Below, one piece after another: positions 28,464 to 37,788 of a DNA stretch of 51,574 nucleotides. Under the pieces are notes generated by a model. It was not told the origin of the DNA. It did no database searches and worked only from the letters and a program-made list of their open reading frames with translations. Each line of letters starts with the position of its first letter. The first letter of the stretch is position 1. Source of the DNA: Ursidibacter arcticus (lineage in GTDB: Bacteria; Pseudomonadota; Gammaproteobacteria; Enterobacterales; Pasteurellaceae); NCBI RefSeq assembly GCF_009761375.1, contig NZ_LEKM01000105.1, positions 1 through 51,574 of the forward strand, given 5' to 3'. Position numbers and translations under genes: made by a program.

Positions 28464-28742
28464 AGTGTGTTCTCCTTCCATATTTAAGGTTAAATGTATA
28501 TATCACTCCAAATGTAAGTAATATTTAGTAAATTAACACTAAAGTTTGTAAAAATCATCTCAATTTTTATAATCCGATCTATAAATTATTTCAGTAGATA
28601 AAAGTATGATTTAGAACAAATTAAATCAATTTTAGTTTAAAAAATATGCTATAAATAAATTTATTTATCTTGACCATTTGCTTATGATATCTGCGAGTGA
28701 ACAAGCAGTCACCACATTAATGTTGAACCAAAAGGAGTCTAT

Positions 28743-30929
28743 ATGAAACTTCAATCTAAAATTTTTACTTTTAAATTGAAATATCCAACGCTCAAGCAAA
28801 CACTTGCTTTAGCATTATTTTCAAGCTATTCCTTAGTAAGTTATGCACAAGAAGGGATGTGGGTTCCCCAGCAACTCCCAGAAATTAGTAATGCCCTAAA
28901 GCAAGCAGGGTTAAAATTACCACCTGAACAACTCACTCAATTAACAGGTGATCCACTCGGTGCTGTTTTATCCTTAGGTAACTGTACCGCTAGTTTTGTT
29001 TCTCCACAAGGATTAGTTGTTACTAACCACCACTGTGCTTACGGTGCAATTCAGTTAAACTCTACCCCTGAGAAAAATCTAATAAAAAATGGATTTTATG
29101 CTGCCACTCATCAAGATGAACTCTCAGCAGGTAATGCTAAAGTATTTGTTTTAGATGAAATTATTGACGTAACTAAAGATGTACAACAAGCTATTCAAAA
29201 TGCTAAAACAGGGCTAGAACGAGCAAATCTCTTCGATCAATTTGAAAAAGAACTGATTTCTAAATGTGAAACAGATGGATATCGTTGTCGTTTATATAGT
29301 TTCTTTGATGGTATTACCTACCGTTTATTCAAAAACTTAGAGCTTAAAGATATCCGTCTTGTTTACGCACCGCCAAGCTCAATCGGTGCTTATGGTGGCG
29401 AAGTCGATAACTTTATGTGGCCACGACATACAGGAGATTTCTCATTCTATCGTGCCTATGTAAATAAAGATGGTAAACCTGCCGCTTATCATAAAGATAA
29501 TGTGCCTTATAAACCAAAACATTGGCTAAAATTTACAGATAAACCCCTTGCCGAAGGTGATTTTGTAATGATTGCTGGCTATCCAGGTAGCACAAATCGT
29601 TATGCATTATCTGACGAATTTACTAATGTTGTTGAATGGCTTTACCCAACAACATCTAAACACTATCAAAATATGATCACATTAGTTGATAATGCCGCTA
29701 AAAATAGCCCAGATATTGATGTGAAATATGCCAGCATAAAACATCGCTGGGGAAATAGATCGAAAAACTATAATGGTCAATTAGAAGGCTTTAAACGTAT
29801 TGATGCAATTTCAGTCAAAGCTCAAGAAGAAGCAAATGTTCTCAACTGGCTTAAACAGCAAGGAGATAAAGGAAAATCAGCTTTAGATGCTCATCATCGT
29901 TTACAAGAACTCAACCAGAAAGCACGAGAAAACCAAGCTCGAGATCTTATTCTGAAAGAGTCCGTTGGAGCATTAACCAGCTCTGCTATTAGCCTATATC
30001 GTTTATCTATTGAAAAAGAAAAACCAAATAGTGAAAGAGAAAAAGGTTATCAAGAACGAGATATTGCAAGCATTGAAAGCAATCTCAAACAGATGGAGCG
30101 TCGCTATGAACCGTCAATGGATAAACAACTACAACGTTATTGGTTGCAAGAATATCTAAAATTACCAACTCAGCAACGTATTGCCGCTATTGATAAATGG
30201 TTAGGCGGTAACACTGAGCAAGATATTGAAAAAGCTTTAGAACGCTTAAGTCAAAGCGAATTAAAAATTGCCGAAAATCGTTTGAAATGGCTAACTGCAG
30301 ATAAAGCGACTTTTGAGAAAAGCGATGATCCTGCAATTCAATATGCGGTTGCCATAATGCCGACTTTACTTGAATTAGAGAATGAAACAAAAGCAATTAA
30401 AGGGGAAAACTTAGTTTTACGCCCACTCTATTTACAGGCAGTTATTGATTACCAAAAAACGATTGGTAAAGCGATTTATCCTGATGCAAATTCTTCCCTA
30501 CGCCTTACCTTTGGTAATGTCGTTGGCTACACTAAATTAAATGGTGAAGTACAAACACCATTTACTAAAGTAGAAGAAATTACCGCAAAAGATACTGGTA
30601 AAGAGCCTTTTGATGCACCTAAAGCATTACTTAATGCTATTGCAGAAAAACGCTATGCAGGTTACCAAGATGAGAAATTAAATTCTGTACCAGTGAACTT
30701 CCTTTCTAATCTGGATATTACTGGCGGAAATTCAGGCTCACCAATGCTAGATAGTGAAGGAAAATTGATTGGACTTGCCTTTGATGGTAACTGGGAGTCT
30801 GTGAGTTCTAAAGCTATCTTTGATGAGAAAATGACCCGCGTGATAGGGGTAGATCAACGTTATATCCGTTGGATTATGCAAGAGATTTATCCTGCATTAC
30901 CATTATTACAAGAGATGAATCTCAAATAA
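28743..30929 (+). CDS. S46 dipeptidyl-peptidase, DPP7-like
   Basis: Exported serine exopeptidase removing dipeptides from peptide N termini. A signal peptide ends at SYAQ, about residue 35. The chymotrypsin-type triad is His97 (VTNHHC), Asp222 (GGEVDNFMW) and Ser664 (TGGNSGSP), all intact; an alpha-helical domain lies between. The residue after FD in GLAFDGNW (Gly682 by my count) is Gly, as in DPP7, which prefers hydrophobic P1 residues; DPP11, specific for Asp/Glu, has Arg there. The length, 728 residues, is typical. An AAAGGAG ribosome-binding site is present. S46 enzymes are best known from Porphyromonas and some gammaproteobacteria. Confidence 0.9.
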   Translation: MKLQSKIFTFKLKYPTLKQTLALALFSSYSLVSYAQEGMWVPQQLPEISNALKQAGLKLPPEQLTQLTGDPLGAVLSLGNCTASFVSPQGLVVTNHHCAYGAIQLNSTPEKNLIKNGFYAATHQDELSAGNAKVFVLDEIIDVTKDVQQAIQNAKTGLERANLFDQFEKELISKCETDGYRCRLYSFFDGITYRLFKNLELKDIRLVYAPPSSIGAYGGEVDNFMWPRHTGDFSFYRAYVNKDGKPAAYHKDNVPYKPKHWLKFTDKPLAEGDFVMIAGYPGSTNRYALSDEFTNVVEWLYPTTSKHYQNMITLVDNAAKNSPDIDVKYASIKHRWGNRSKNYNGQLEGFKRIDAISVKAQEEANVLNWLKQQGDKGKSALDAHHRLQELNQKARENQARDLILKESVGALTSSAISLYRLSIEKEKPNSEREKGYQERDIASIESNLKQMERRYEPSMDKQLQRYWLQEYLKLPTQQRIAAIDKWLGGNTEQDIEKALERLSQSELKIAENRLKWLTADKATFEKSDDPAIQYAVAIMPTLLELENETKAIKGENLVLRPLYLQAVIDYQKTIGKAIYPDANSSLRLTFGNVVGYTKLNGEVQTPFTKVEEITAKDTGKEPFDAPKALLNAIAEKRYAGYQDEKLNSVPVNFLSNLDITGGNSGSPMLDSEGKLIGLAFDGNWESVSSKAIFDEKMTRVIGVDQRYIRWIMQEIYPALPLLQEMNLK

Positions 30930-30954
30930 GCGGTAAGATACCGATAAAGATTAA

Positions 30955-30982
30955 CAAAAACGCACCAATTAAGGTGCGTTTT
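30955..30982. terminator. Bidirectional terminator between the S46 peptidase gene and purA
   Basis: An 8-bp stem (AACGCACC / GGTGCGTT) with a 6-base loop has T-runs on both strands. It lies 29 bases past the peptidase stop and 20 past the purA stop. Confidence 0.8.
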
Positions 30983-30999
30983 CATTGGCTTTATCGCAA

Positions 31000-32316
<1,317 letters not shown>

Positions 32317-32395
32317 TTAGTTCTATAAATTCAAGTAAACGATATTTTGTAAAAATATTCTACAAAGCTACCGCTTGTTATTCAAAAATCAAACA

Positions 32396-32421
32396 TAAAA
32401 AGACCCGATTACTCGGGTCTT
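32396..32421 (-). terminator. hflC terminator
   Basis: A 9-bp stem (AAGACCCGA / TCGGGTCTT, loop TTAC) is followed on the minus strand by TTTTTATG. It lies nine bases beyond the hflC stop. Confidence 0.85.
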
Positions 32422-32429
32422 AGATACAA

Positions 32430-33320
32430 TTATTTTGTAGGTGCTTTCATAAAGCGGAAAAATTCACTATCCGGTTTAAGTAGCATCATATTATTTTTGC
32501 CTTCAGCAAAGCTCTCTTCATAAGCTTTTAAGCTACGAATAAAGCTATAAAACTGTGGATCTTGGCTAAATGCGTCAGCATAAATTTTAGCAGCTTCTGC
32601 ATCCCCTTGACCTTTCATTTCTTCTGCTGTCTTATTCGCATTGGCTAAAATTAAAATAACTTTCTTATCAACATCAGCACGAATAAATTCTGCTTTTTCT
32701 TCACCTTGAGAGCGGTGTTCACGAGCAACGGCCGCACGCTCCGCTTGCATACGTTGATAAATAGATGATGACACTTCATTCGGTAAGTTAATTTGCTTAA
32801 CACGCACATCAACAACTTCAATACCTAAACGTTCTGCACCGTCTTCGCCTGCATTCAGTGCTTTTTGAGCACCCGCCATTAACTCACCACGAGAACCCGA
32901 CACAATATCTTTAATCGTACGAGAGCCAATTTCTGAACGTAAACGGTCATTTACCTTACGGCGTAAAAGATCTGATGCTTTTTGGTAATCACCACCTGTT
33001 GATGTATAGAACTGACCGAAATCACTGATTTTCCATTTGACATAAGAATCAACGAGTAGATCTTTTTTCTCTACGGTAACAAAACGATCTTCTTGACCAT
33101 CAAGGGTTTGAATACGAGCATCTAATGTTTTAAGTTGGTCAATAATAGGGAGTTTAAAATGCAAACCTGGCTCATAAACAACAACTTTATTATCTGCATC
33201 ACGATGAACCTTATTAAAGCGTAACATAATGCCACGCTGACCTTCTTGTACAACAATGACTGCTTGATAAACAATAAATAAAATAACCGCTAATAAGGGG
33301 AATAATATTCTACGCATCAT
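32430..33320 (-). CDS. hflC: Protease modulator HflC (SPFH/band 7)
   Basis: Membrane-anchored partner of HflK; the HflKC complex surrounds and modulates the FtsH protease, mostly from the periplasmic side. One N-terminal transmembrane segment (ILFPLLAVILFIVYQAVIV) is followed by the SPFH domain and a coiled-coil stretch rich in Ala/Glu/Arg (about residues 185-245). The length, 296 residues, is slightly below E. coli (334). The first ATG overlaps the hflK stop by one base (TAATGATG); a second ATG follows at once, and both have GGGAG in reach. Confidence 0.95.
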   Translation of the reverse strand: MMRRILFPLLAVILFIVYQAVIVVQEGQRGIMLRFNKVHRDADNKVVVYEPGLHFKLPIIDQLKTLDARIQTLDGQEDRFVTVEKKDLLVDSYVKWKISDFGQFYTSTGGDYQKASDLLRRKVNDRLRSEIGSRTIKDIVSGSRGELMAGAQKALNAGEDGAERLGIEVVDVRVKQINLPNEVSSSIYQRMQAERAAVAREHRSQGEEKAEFIRADVDKKVILILANANKTAEEMKGQGDAEAAKIYADAFSQDPQFYSFIRSLKAYEESFAEGKNNMMLLKPDSEFFRFMKAPTK

Positions 33321-34546
33321 TAAAATCTCCCTTTACGCACTGGCTCTGCTTCTTGCTGAGTAGGCACTGATTGAACTGGCTGTACAGGTTGTGCAGGTTG
33401 TGCAACTTGTGGCACTTGAACTTGCGGACGAACCATCGTTTCTGTTGCATCAGAAGCGGTTGGTTTCTGCATTAGTTTATCAATTGGTAAAACCGTTAAA
33501 TTATTACTGTGTGAACCGTCCATCATTAACTTAGGTGTGTTTTTCATCACCTTTTCCATTGTTTGAATATATAAACGCTCACGCATTACTTCTGGAGCCA
33601 CTTTATACTCTGGTAATAATTTACTAAAGCGTTCTACTTCCCCTTTAGCATTCAACACGACTTGCTCTTTATAAGCACTCGCTTGCTCTAAAATACGTTG
33701 TGCCTGACCACGAGCAATAGGCTCTTGACCTCGAGCATAAGCTTCCGCTTCACGAATTAAACGCTGTTCATCTTCTTGTGCTTTAATCGCATCATCAAAT
33801 GCAGCTTTGACTTCTTCAGGTGGGCGGGCATATTGGAAGTTTACGTCTGTTACAAGCAGTCCCATATCATAAGTTTTGATAATATCACGCAACGCATTCC
33901 AAGTTCTTTCACGCACAACGGCACGACCAGTAGTTAAAATATCGTCCATTGTCATATGACCGATAACATAACGTAACGCACTATCCGTTGCTTGTTTCAA
34001 ACTATCATCAGGATTATTTACATTAAATTTATATTTAGCAGGATCTTCAACACGATATTGCACCGTCATTTCTACTAAAACCATATTTTCATCTTGTGTA
34101 AGCATTGAACCATTCGTTTTTAGCTCTAATACACGTTCAATATTTACTGGCAAAACCTCATCAATAAAGGTCGGTTTCCAGTTTAAACCAGGTAATACAA
34201 TATTATGCAATTTACCGAAACGAGTAACGACACCACGCTCTGCTTCCTGAATAGTATAAAAACCTGATGCTCCCCATACAATTGCCCCTAAAATTAAACC
34301 CAAAGGTAGCAATTTCCCCACAGGTAATGGTGCTGAAGGAGTACGATTTGAACCACCATTGCCTTTTCCGCCCCCCATTTTTTTCAGTAAGTTATTAAAA
34401 ACTTCTTCTAAATCAGGTGGTTGTTGTTCTGATTGTCTATTTTTCTGCTCAGGCTGTTGCTGACCTGAGCCTTGTTCTTGTTCAGGCTTTTTTTGCCCTG
34501 GTTTACCCCAAGGATCTTGCTGGTTGCCTGATTCATTCCACGACAT
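33320..34546 (-). CDS. hflK: FtsH protease activity modulator HflK
   Basis: Partner of HflC. The cytosolic N terminus is low-complexity, rich in Gln/Glu/Gly/Pro (about residues 1-70), as in E. coli. A transmembrane segment follows (LLPLGLILGAIVWGASGFY, about residues 80-100), then the SPFH domain, a coiled coil (EEVKAAFDDAIKAQEDEQRLIREAEAYA in pieces) and a Pro/Gln/Val-rich tail. The length is 408 residues. MSWNESGNQQDPWG is the family start, with GGAGAG in front, four codons into the open frame. It is translationally coupled to hflC. Confidence 0.95.
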   Translation of the reverse strand: MSWNESGNQQDPWGKPGQKKPEQEQGSGQQQPEQKNRQSEQQPPDLEEVFNNLLKKMGGGKGNGGSNRTPSAPLPVGKLLPLGLILGAIVWGASGFYTIQEAERGVVTRFGKLHNIVLPGLNWKPTFIDEVLPVNIERVLELKTNGSMLTQDENMVLVEMTVQYRVEDPAKYKFNVNNPDDSLKQATDSALRYVIGHMTMDDILTTGRAVVRERTWNALRDIIKTYDMGLLVTDVNFQYARPPEEVKAAFDDAIKAQEDEQRLIREAEAYARGQEPIARGQAQRILEQASAYKEQVVLNAKGEVERFSKLLPEYKVAPEVMRERLYIQTMEKVMKNTPKLMMDGSHSNNLTVLPIDKLMQKPTASDATETMVRPQVQVPQVAQPAQPVQPVQSVPTQQEAEPVRKGRF

Positions 34547-34657
34547 AATTCTCTCCAAAGAAATACTGTTATCTATTTATATTTTGCTAAAACATAGCCA
34601 AATACAAGCGTTAAATTGTACCTATTTAGACTAGTTTTGGCTAGGTTAAAGATACAA

Positions 34658-35734
34658 TTATTTTACATTTAACCACCAATGTGACGTTTCTGTATTTTTA
34701 TCAAACACATCTCCCATTATTGGTGTTAATGTTTTAATTCCAGCTTTCTCAACAAGCGGAATACTCTCTTTTACAGGCTCGTCCCAAGCGTGGATAGAAA
34801 GAGGATAAGCTCCCCAGTGAACAGGCATAAAGCGTTTTGCATTTAGCATAGTTACCGCTTGAGCAGTTTGAACTGGTAACATATGGTTATCAATCCAAGC
34901 AGGGTTATATTGCCCATTTTCAACAAATGCTAAATCAAAGCCGCCAAAACGTTCCACAATTTGCTTGAAATGTAGCCCATTACCAAAAGCAGAGTCCCCT
35001 GAATAATAGATTTGCTCTTGTGGCGTTTTAAATACATAACCTGCCCATAAAGTTTTATTGCTATCAAATAAACCACGTCCCGTATTATGTTTAGCTGGTA
35101 CAGCTGTTAAAGTTAAATTCCCTATTTGAGTAGATTGCCACCAGTCTAATTCTTCAATACGCTCTGCACTTACCCCCCATTTTTTCAATAAAACACTCAT
35201 TCCAAGCGGTACGATAAAGCGAGTTTTTTGCAAAGCATAATGGCGAACCACATTCTCATCTAAATGATCATAATGGTTATGACTATAAATAATTAAATCC
35301 ACTTCGGGTAGCTCTGCTAATGTTGCAGGGGGAGCTTGAAATCTTTTCATCATAATTGGGATAGGTGAAACCGATTTTGCAAAGACTGGATCAATAAAAA
35401 TAGTTTGATTTGCGATTCTTGCCAGTATGGAACTATGCCCAAACCAAATAAATTTTGCATTATCACTTTCTGATAAAAATGCCTGAAAATCAGGTTTATT
35501 CATTGGTAATAGTGAAGGTGGAGTAAATGCTTGTGCGTTAAATATCATCTGCCAAATGGCTTTGAACGCGGCTATTTTTTCCACATTTTTATCTAGTGTT
35601 GGGTTAAAAAACTGCTTTTTATCTACGGAATAATGATCACTTTCTACATAGATAGGATAGTTTTCAGGATAAAAATAATATCCTCCAGCTAAAAGAAGTG
35701 AAAATAATGCAAGGTATTTTTTGGTAAATTTCAA
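34658..35734 (-). CDS. MBL-fold metallo-hydrolase, NAPE-PLD/RomA-like
   Basis: Metallo-beta-lactamase-fold hydrolase of the long-chain subgroup that includes NAPE-phospholipase D and RomA. An N-terminal hydrophobic segment (YLALFSLLLAGGYYF, residues 6-20) is a signal anchor or uncleaved signal. Metal ligands are the SHNHYDHLD motif, the later PAKHNTGRG histidine, the YYSGDSAFG aspartate and the HWGAY histidine near the C terminus. FVENGQYN is a subgroup mark. The length, 358 residues, is normal. The substrate is unknown, and a phospholipid-like one is only an analogy. It is downstream of neither operon: alone, 99 bases from hflK. Confidence 0.82.
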   Translation of the reverse strand: MKFTKKYLALFSLLLAGGYYFYPENYPIYVESDHYSVDKKQFFNPTLDKNVEKIAAFKAIWQMIFNAQAFTPPSLLPMNKPDFQAFLSESDNAKFIWFGHSSILARIANQTIFIDPVFAKSVSPIPIMMKRFQAPPATLAELPEVDLIIYSHNHYDHLDENVVRHYALQKTRFIVPLGMSVLLKKWGVSAERIEELDWWQSTQIGNLTLTAVPAKHNTGRGLFDSNKTLWAGYVFKTPQEQIYYSGDSAFGNGLHFKQIVERFGGFDLAFVENGQYNPAWIDNHMLPVQTAQAVTMLNAKRFMPVHWGAYPLSIHAWDEPVKESIPLVEKAGIKTLTPIMGDVFDKNTETSHWWLNVK

Positions 35735-35843
35735 AAGTATTGTTCCGACTTATATAAACTAAAACAAATATCGAATATGCTCATTGAACATCAAGATTTC
35801 AAGATAAGCGGTCTTTTTATACAAAAAATTTACAATAGTAGAA

Positions 35844-35878
35844 ATTAAAAAGTTAGAGGAGTAACTCTCCCCTAACTT
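35844..35878 (-). terminator. Terminator of the aga/bga block after lacD
   Basis: An imperfect stem AAGTTAG.GG / CC.CTAACTT around AGTAACTCT is followed on the minus strand by TTTTTAATTTC. It lies 22 bases beyond the lacD stop. Confidence 0.7.
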
Positions 35879-35899
35879 AGTAAAAATATAGCAGTTTAA

Positions 35900-36844
35900 C
35901 TATAATTTAATGGGGGTTGCAGTTTGTTCTAATACGGCAAGTAATTCACTGATATTTTGTTTACCTTGTGTTTTTAGCCATTGACGAGCTGCATCAACAC
36001 CCTCGGCTTTGTAAGCGTCAGCACCGCCAGCCCAAGTTGCACGCCCACATAATACACCATTAAATTGGCTACCCGCTTCTTTGGCAAATACAAGCGTATC
36101 TTGGAATAATTTTGCTGATACACCTGCACTTAAGAAAATAAAAGGTAATGAAGTCGCTTCACTTTGCTGTTTAAAGAATGCTTTTGCTTCATCTTGAGTA
36201 TAAAGAACCTCCCCTTTCGCAAAACCTTCTACATAAGCCATATTGACAGGAACTTCCACTTTTAATACATCAACACCAAAACGTTTATCTGCAAAAAACT
36301 TCATTGCCTCAATCACTTTATGAGGTTTGACCTTGGCGTTATGAACATAATCTTCATTCGTGCCATCATAAGTCAAAATTTCAAGAAATAATGGGATCTG
36401 CTCAGCATTACATTCTGACGCAACTCGTTCAACAAAAGCGGCTTTGCGATCATTGATCTCTTTCGGTTCATCAATATCAAAATAGATCAATAATTTCACC
36501 GCTTCTGAGCCTTTTTCTTTTAAGCGATACACAGAAACATCGTCAATTAAATCAGGAAAACGACCAACCACGGTTTTGTCGTAACCTGTTTTTTCATACG
36601 CCATAATCAATCCACAATTTTCATCACGTTTTTCTGCCGCTGCCCAACCAAATTCAGGATCAAGTAAAATAGAAGAGGCATAAGGCGTTAGCTCTTGTGA
36701 GATCAATGTTTTAAATTCACTGACTTGCTGTGGCGTAATATCATCGCCCATCATTCTGCGTAACGCCCCACGCTGATCAATAGCAAGTGCTGCAATAATC
36801 CCATCTTTAGTAGCTAATTTTTTTAGTAATTCTTGTTTGCTCAT
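35900..36844 (-). CDS. lacD: Tagatose 1,6-bisphosphate aldolase (class I, LacD type)
   Basis: Splits tagatose-1,6-bisphosphate into glyceraldehyde-3-phosphate and dihydroxyacetone phosphate. The Schiff-base lysine is probably Lys195 in VDVLKVEVPVN. LAIDQRGALRRMM, VGRFPDL and LCGRATWAGG are LacD-family marks. The length, 314 residues, is slightly short of Gram-positive LacD (about 326). The frame extends nine codons upstream, but MSKQELLKK has AAGGAG in front. It starts 13 bases after the EIIA gene and is the last gene of the block. E. coli aga loci use a class II enzyme (KbaY) here, so this locus resembles Gram-positive ones. Confidence 0.88.
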   Translation of the reverse strand: MSKQELLKKLATKDGIIAALAIDQRGALRRMMGDDITPQQVSEFKTLISQELTPYASSILLDPEFGWAAAEKRDENCGLIMAYEKTGYDKTVVGRFPDLIDDVSVYRLKEKGSEAVKLLIYFDIDEPKEINDRKAAFVERVASECNAEQIPLFLEILTYDGTNEDYVHNAKVKPHKVIEAMKFFADKRFGVDVLKVEVPVNMAYVEGFAKGEVLYTQDEAKAFFKQQSEATSLPFIFLSAGVSAKLFQDTLVFAKEAGSQFNGVLCGRATWAGGADAYKAEGVDAARQWLKTQGKQNISELLAVLEQTATPIKL

Positions 36845-36857
36845 TTGTTTTCTCCTT

Positions 36858-37244
36858 TTACTCGTCATCATCTGATGCTAAATTTTTTAATTTTTCTGCG
36901 ACATCGTAGATCTGCTCTTTCGCATTTTCGATTAAGCCTTCCGTACCTTCTTCGCTAACATAGCTAATTACCATCGGTAAATTCATTCCGCTATATAACC
37001 CTGAAAGCTGGCTTAAATAACGCATTGCCACATTACAAGGTGTGCCGCCCATAATGTCGCAAAACACCACAATATCATCACTTGCTTTTGCTAAAGCCTG
37101 TTCAAATTTTTGTCGAAAGTCTTCAGTCCCTTCGTGAGGATATAAACAAACAGTTTGTGCTTGGGGAATTTCGCCTAAAATCATTTCAGCGGTTTCCAAT
37201 AACCCTTCTGCAAATTCGCCGTGGCTGATTAAAATTAAGCTCAT
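36858..37244 (-). CDS. PTS EIIA, mannose/N-acetylgalactosamine family (AgaF-like)
   Basis: Cytosolic EIIA of a mannose-family PTS, taking phosphate from HPr and passing it to EIIB. The phosphorylated histidine is His8 in LISHGEFAEG. The central CDIMGGTPCNVAMRYL and an acidic tail are typical. The length is 128 residues. An AAGGAG ribosome-binding site is present. Its EIIB, EIIC and EIID partners lie about 4-6 kb upstream in the same orientation, separated by bgaC, a HAD gene, emrE and the DUF559 element. Confidence 0.9.
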   Translation of the reverse strand: MSLILISHGEFAEGLLETAEMILGEIPQAQTVCLYPHEGTEDFRQKFEQALAKASDDIVVFCDIMGGTPCNVAMRYLSQLSGLYSGMNLPMVISYVSEEGTEGLIENAKEQIYDVAEKLKNLASDDDE

Positions 37245-37302
37245 AATTGCTCCTTATTGTATTTGTAAAATCTAATTTATATTTATTCTATTTAGACACT
37301 AT

Positions 37303-37354
37303 CTTCCCCCGTTTACGGGGGAAGTACCCTTGCAAAGCAAGGGGGTGGGGGGCT
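37303..37354. repeat. Inverted palindromic repeat, left flank of the DUF559 gene
   Basis: Two hairpins in tandem (CTTCCCCCG/CGGGGGAAG at 37303-37324 and CCCTTGC/GCAAGGG at 37327-37343) are followed by a G-run. About 38 of 49 positions match the reverse complement of 37721-37769 by eye. In the first hairpin the closing pair differs in both arms at once (T-A here, C-G there), so the stem is conserved rather than the sequence. Confidence 0.75.
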
Positions 37355-37356
37355 GA

Positions 37357-37719
37357 TTATCTATTTAAATGCAAATAAATATCTTCTAGTACATTTCTCA
37401 ATTGCGTTTTTATTTGGTGATTTGTAAAACGCAATACTTTAAATCCTAGCTGATTTAATTCTTCTGTTCGTTTTATATCATATGCTAATCCTTGAGCTTG
37501 ATAGTGTTGCGATCCATCAATTTCTATGACTAACCTAGCTGGTATGCAAGCAAAATCAACGATATAGTGTTTTATAATAACTTGACGGCGTATTCGCCAT
37601 TTTCCTAGTTGTGCATTTCTAATGGCTTGCCACAAAATAACTTCTTCGTGTGTCATATTTTTACGAAGATGCTTTTTATACGTTATTAATTGCTCTGTTT
37701 CATTATTTCTAAATCGCAT
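37357..37719 (-). CDS. DUF559 endonuclease-domain protein (Vsr-like PD-(D/E)XK fold)
   Basis: Stand-alone DUF559 protein of 120 residues; the fold is that of very-short-patch-repair endonucleases. The nuclease core shows RRQVIIKHYIVDFAC with Asp55, then LVIEIDGSQH with Glu66 and Asp68 and the histidine of the same motif; the RT..LNQLGFKVLRF strand is also present. No methylase or known partner is near. The gene lies between the EIIA gene and bgaC and is framed by inverted palindromic repeats. Its ribosome-binding site (GGGGGTG just before the ATG) belongs to the right-hand repeat. It looks like a single-gene insertion whose own function is unknown. Confidence 0.85.
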   Translation of the reverse strand: MRFRNNETEQLITYKKHLRKNMTHEEVILWQAIRNAQLGKWRIRRQVIIKHYIVDFACIPARLVIEIDGSQHYQAQGLAYDIKRTEELNQLGFKVLRFTNHQIKTQLRNVLEDIYLHLNR

Positions 37720-37720
37720 T

Positions 37721-37770
37721 CACCCCCTACCCCTTCACTTTGCTCAGGTACTTCCCCCGCAAGCGGGGGC
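37721..37770. repeat. Inverted palindromic repeat, right flank of the DUF559 gene
   Basis: Reverse-complement partner of 37306-37354. It contains the hairpin CCCCCGC/GCGGGGG at 37754-37769 and the C-run 37721-37734, which on the minus strand supplies the Shine-Dalgarno-like G-run of the DUF559 gene. Confidence 0.75.
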
Positions 37771-37788
37771 AGAATTTAATTATTTATT

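Noticed and set aside
28464-28742. Specific regulator sites in the pepE / S46 peptidase gap
   Set aside because: The gap is A+T-rich with several weak promoter-like words (for example TTGACC near 28671), but no CRP, FNR or Fur match good enough to report.
37357-37719. DUF559 gene as part of a restriction-modification or mismatch-repair system
   Set aside because: No methylase, restriction subunit or mut gene is adjacent; the neighbours are sugar-use genes.
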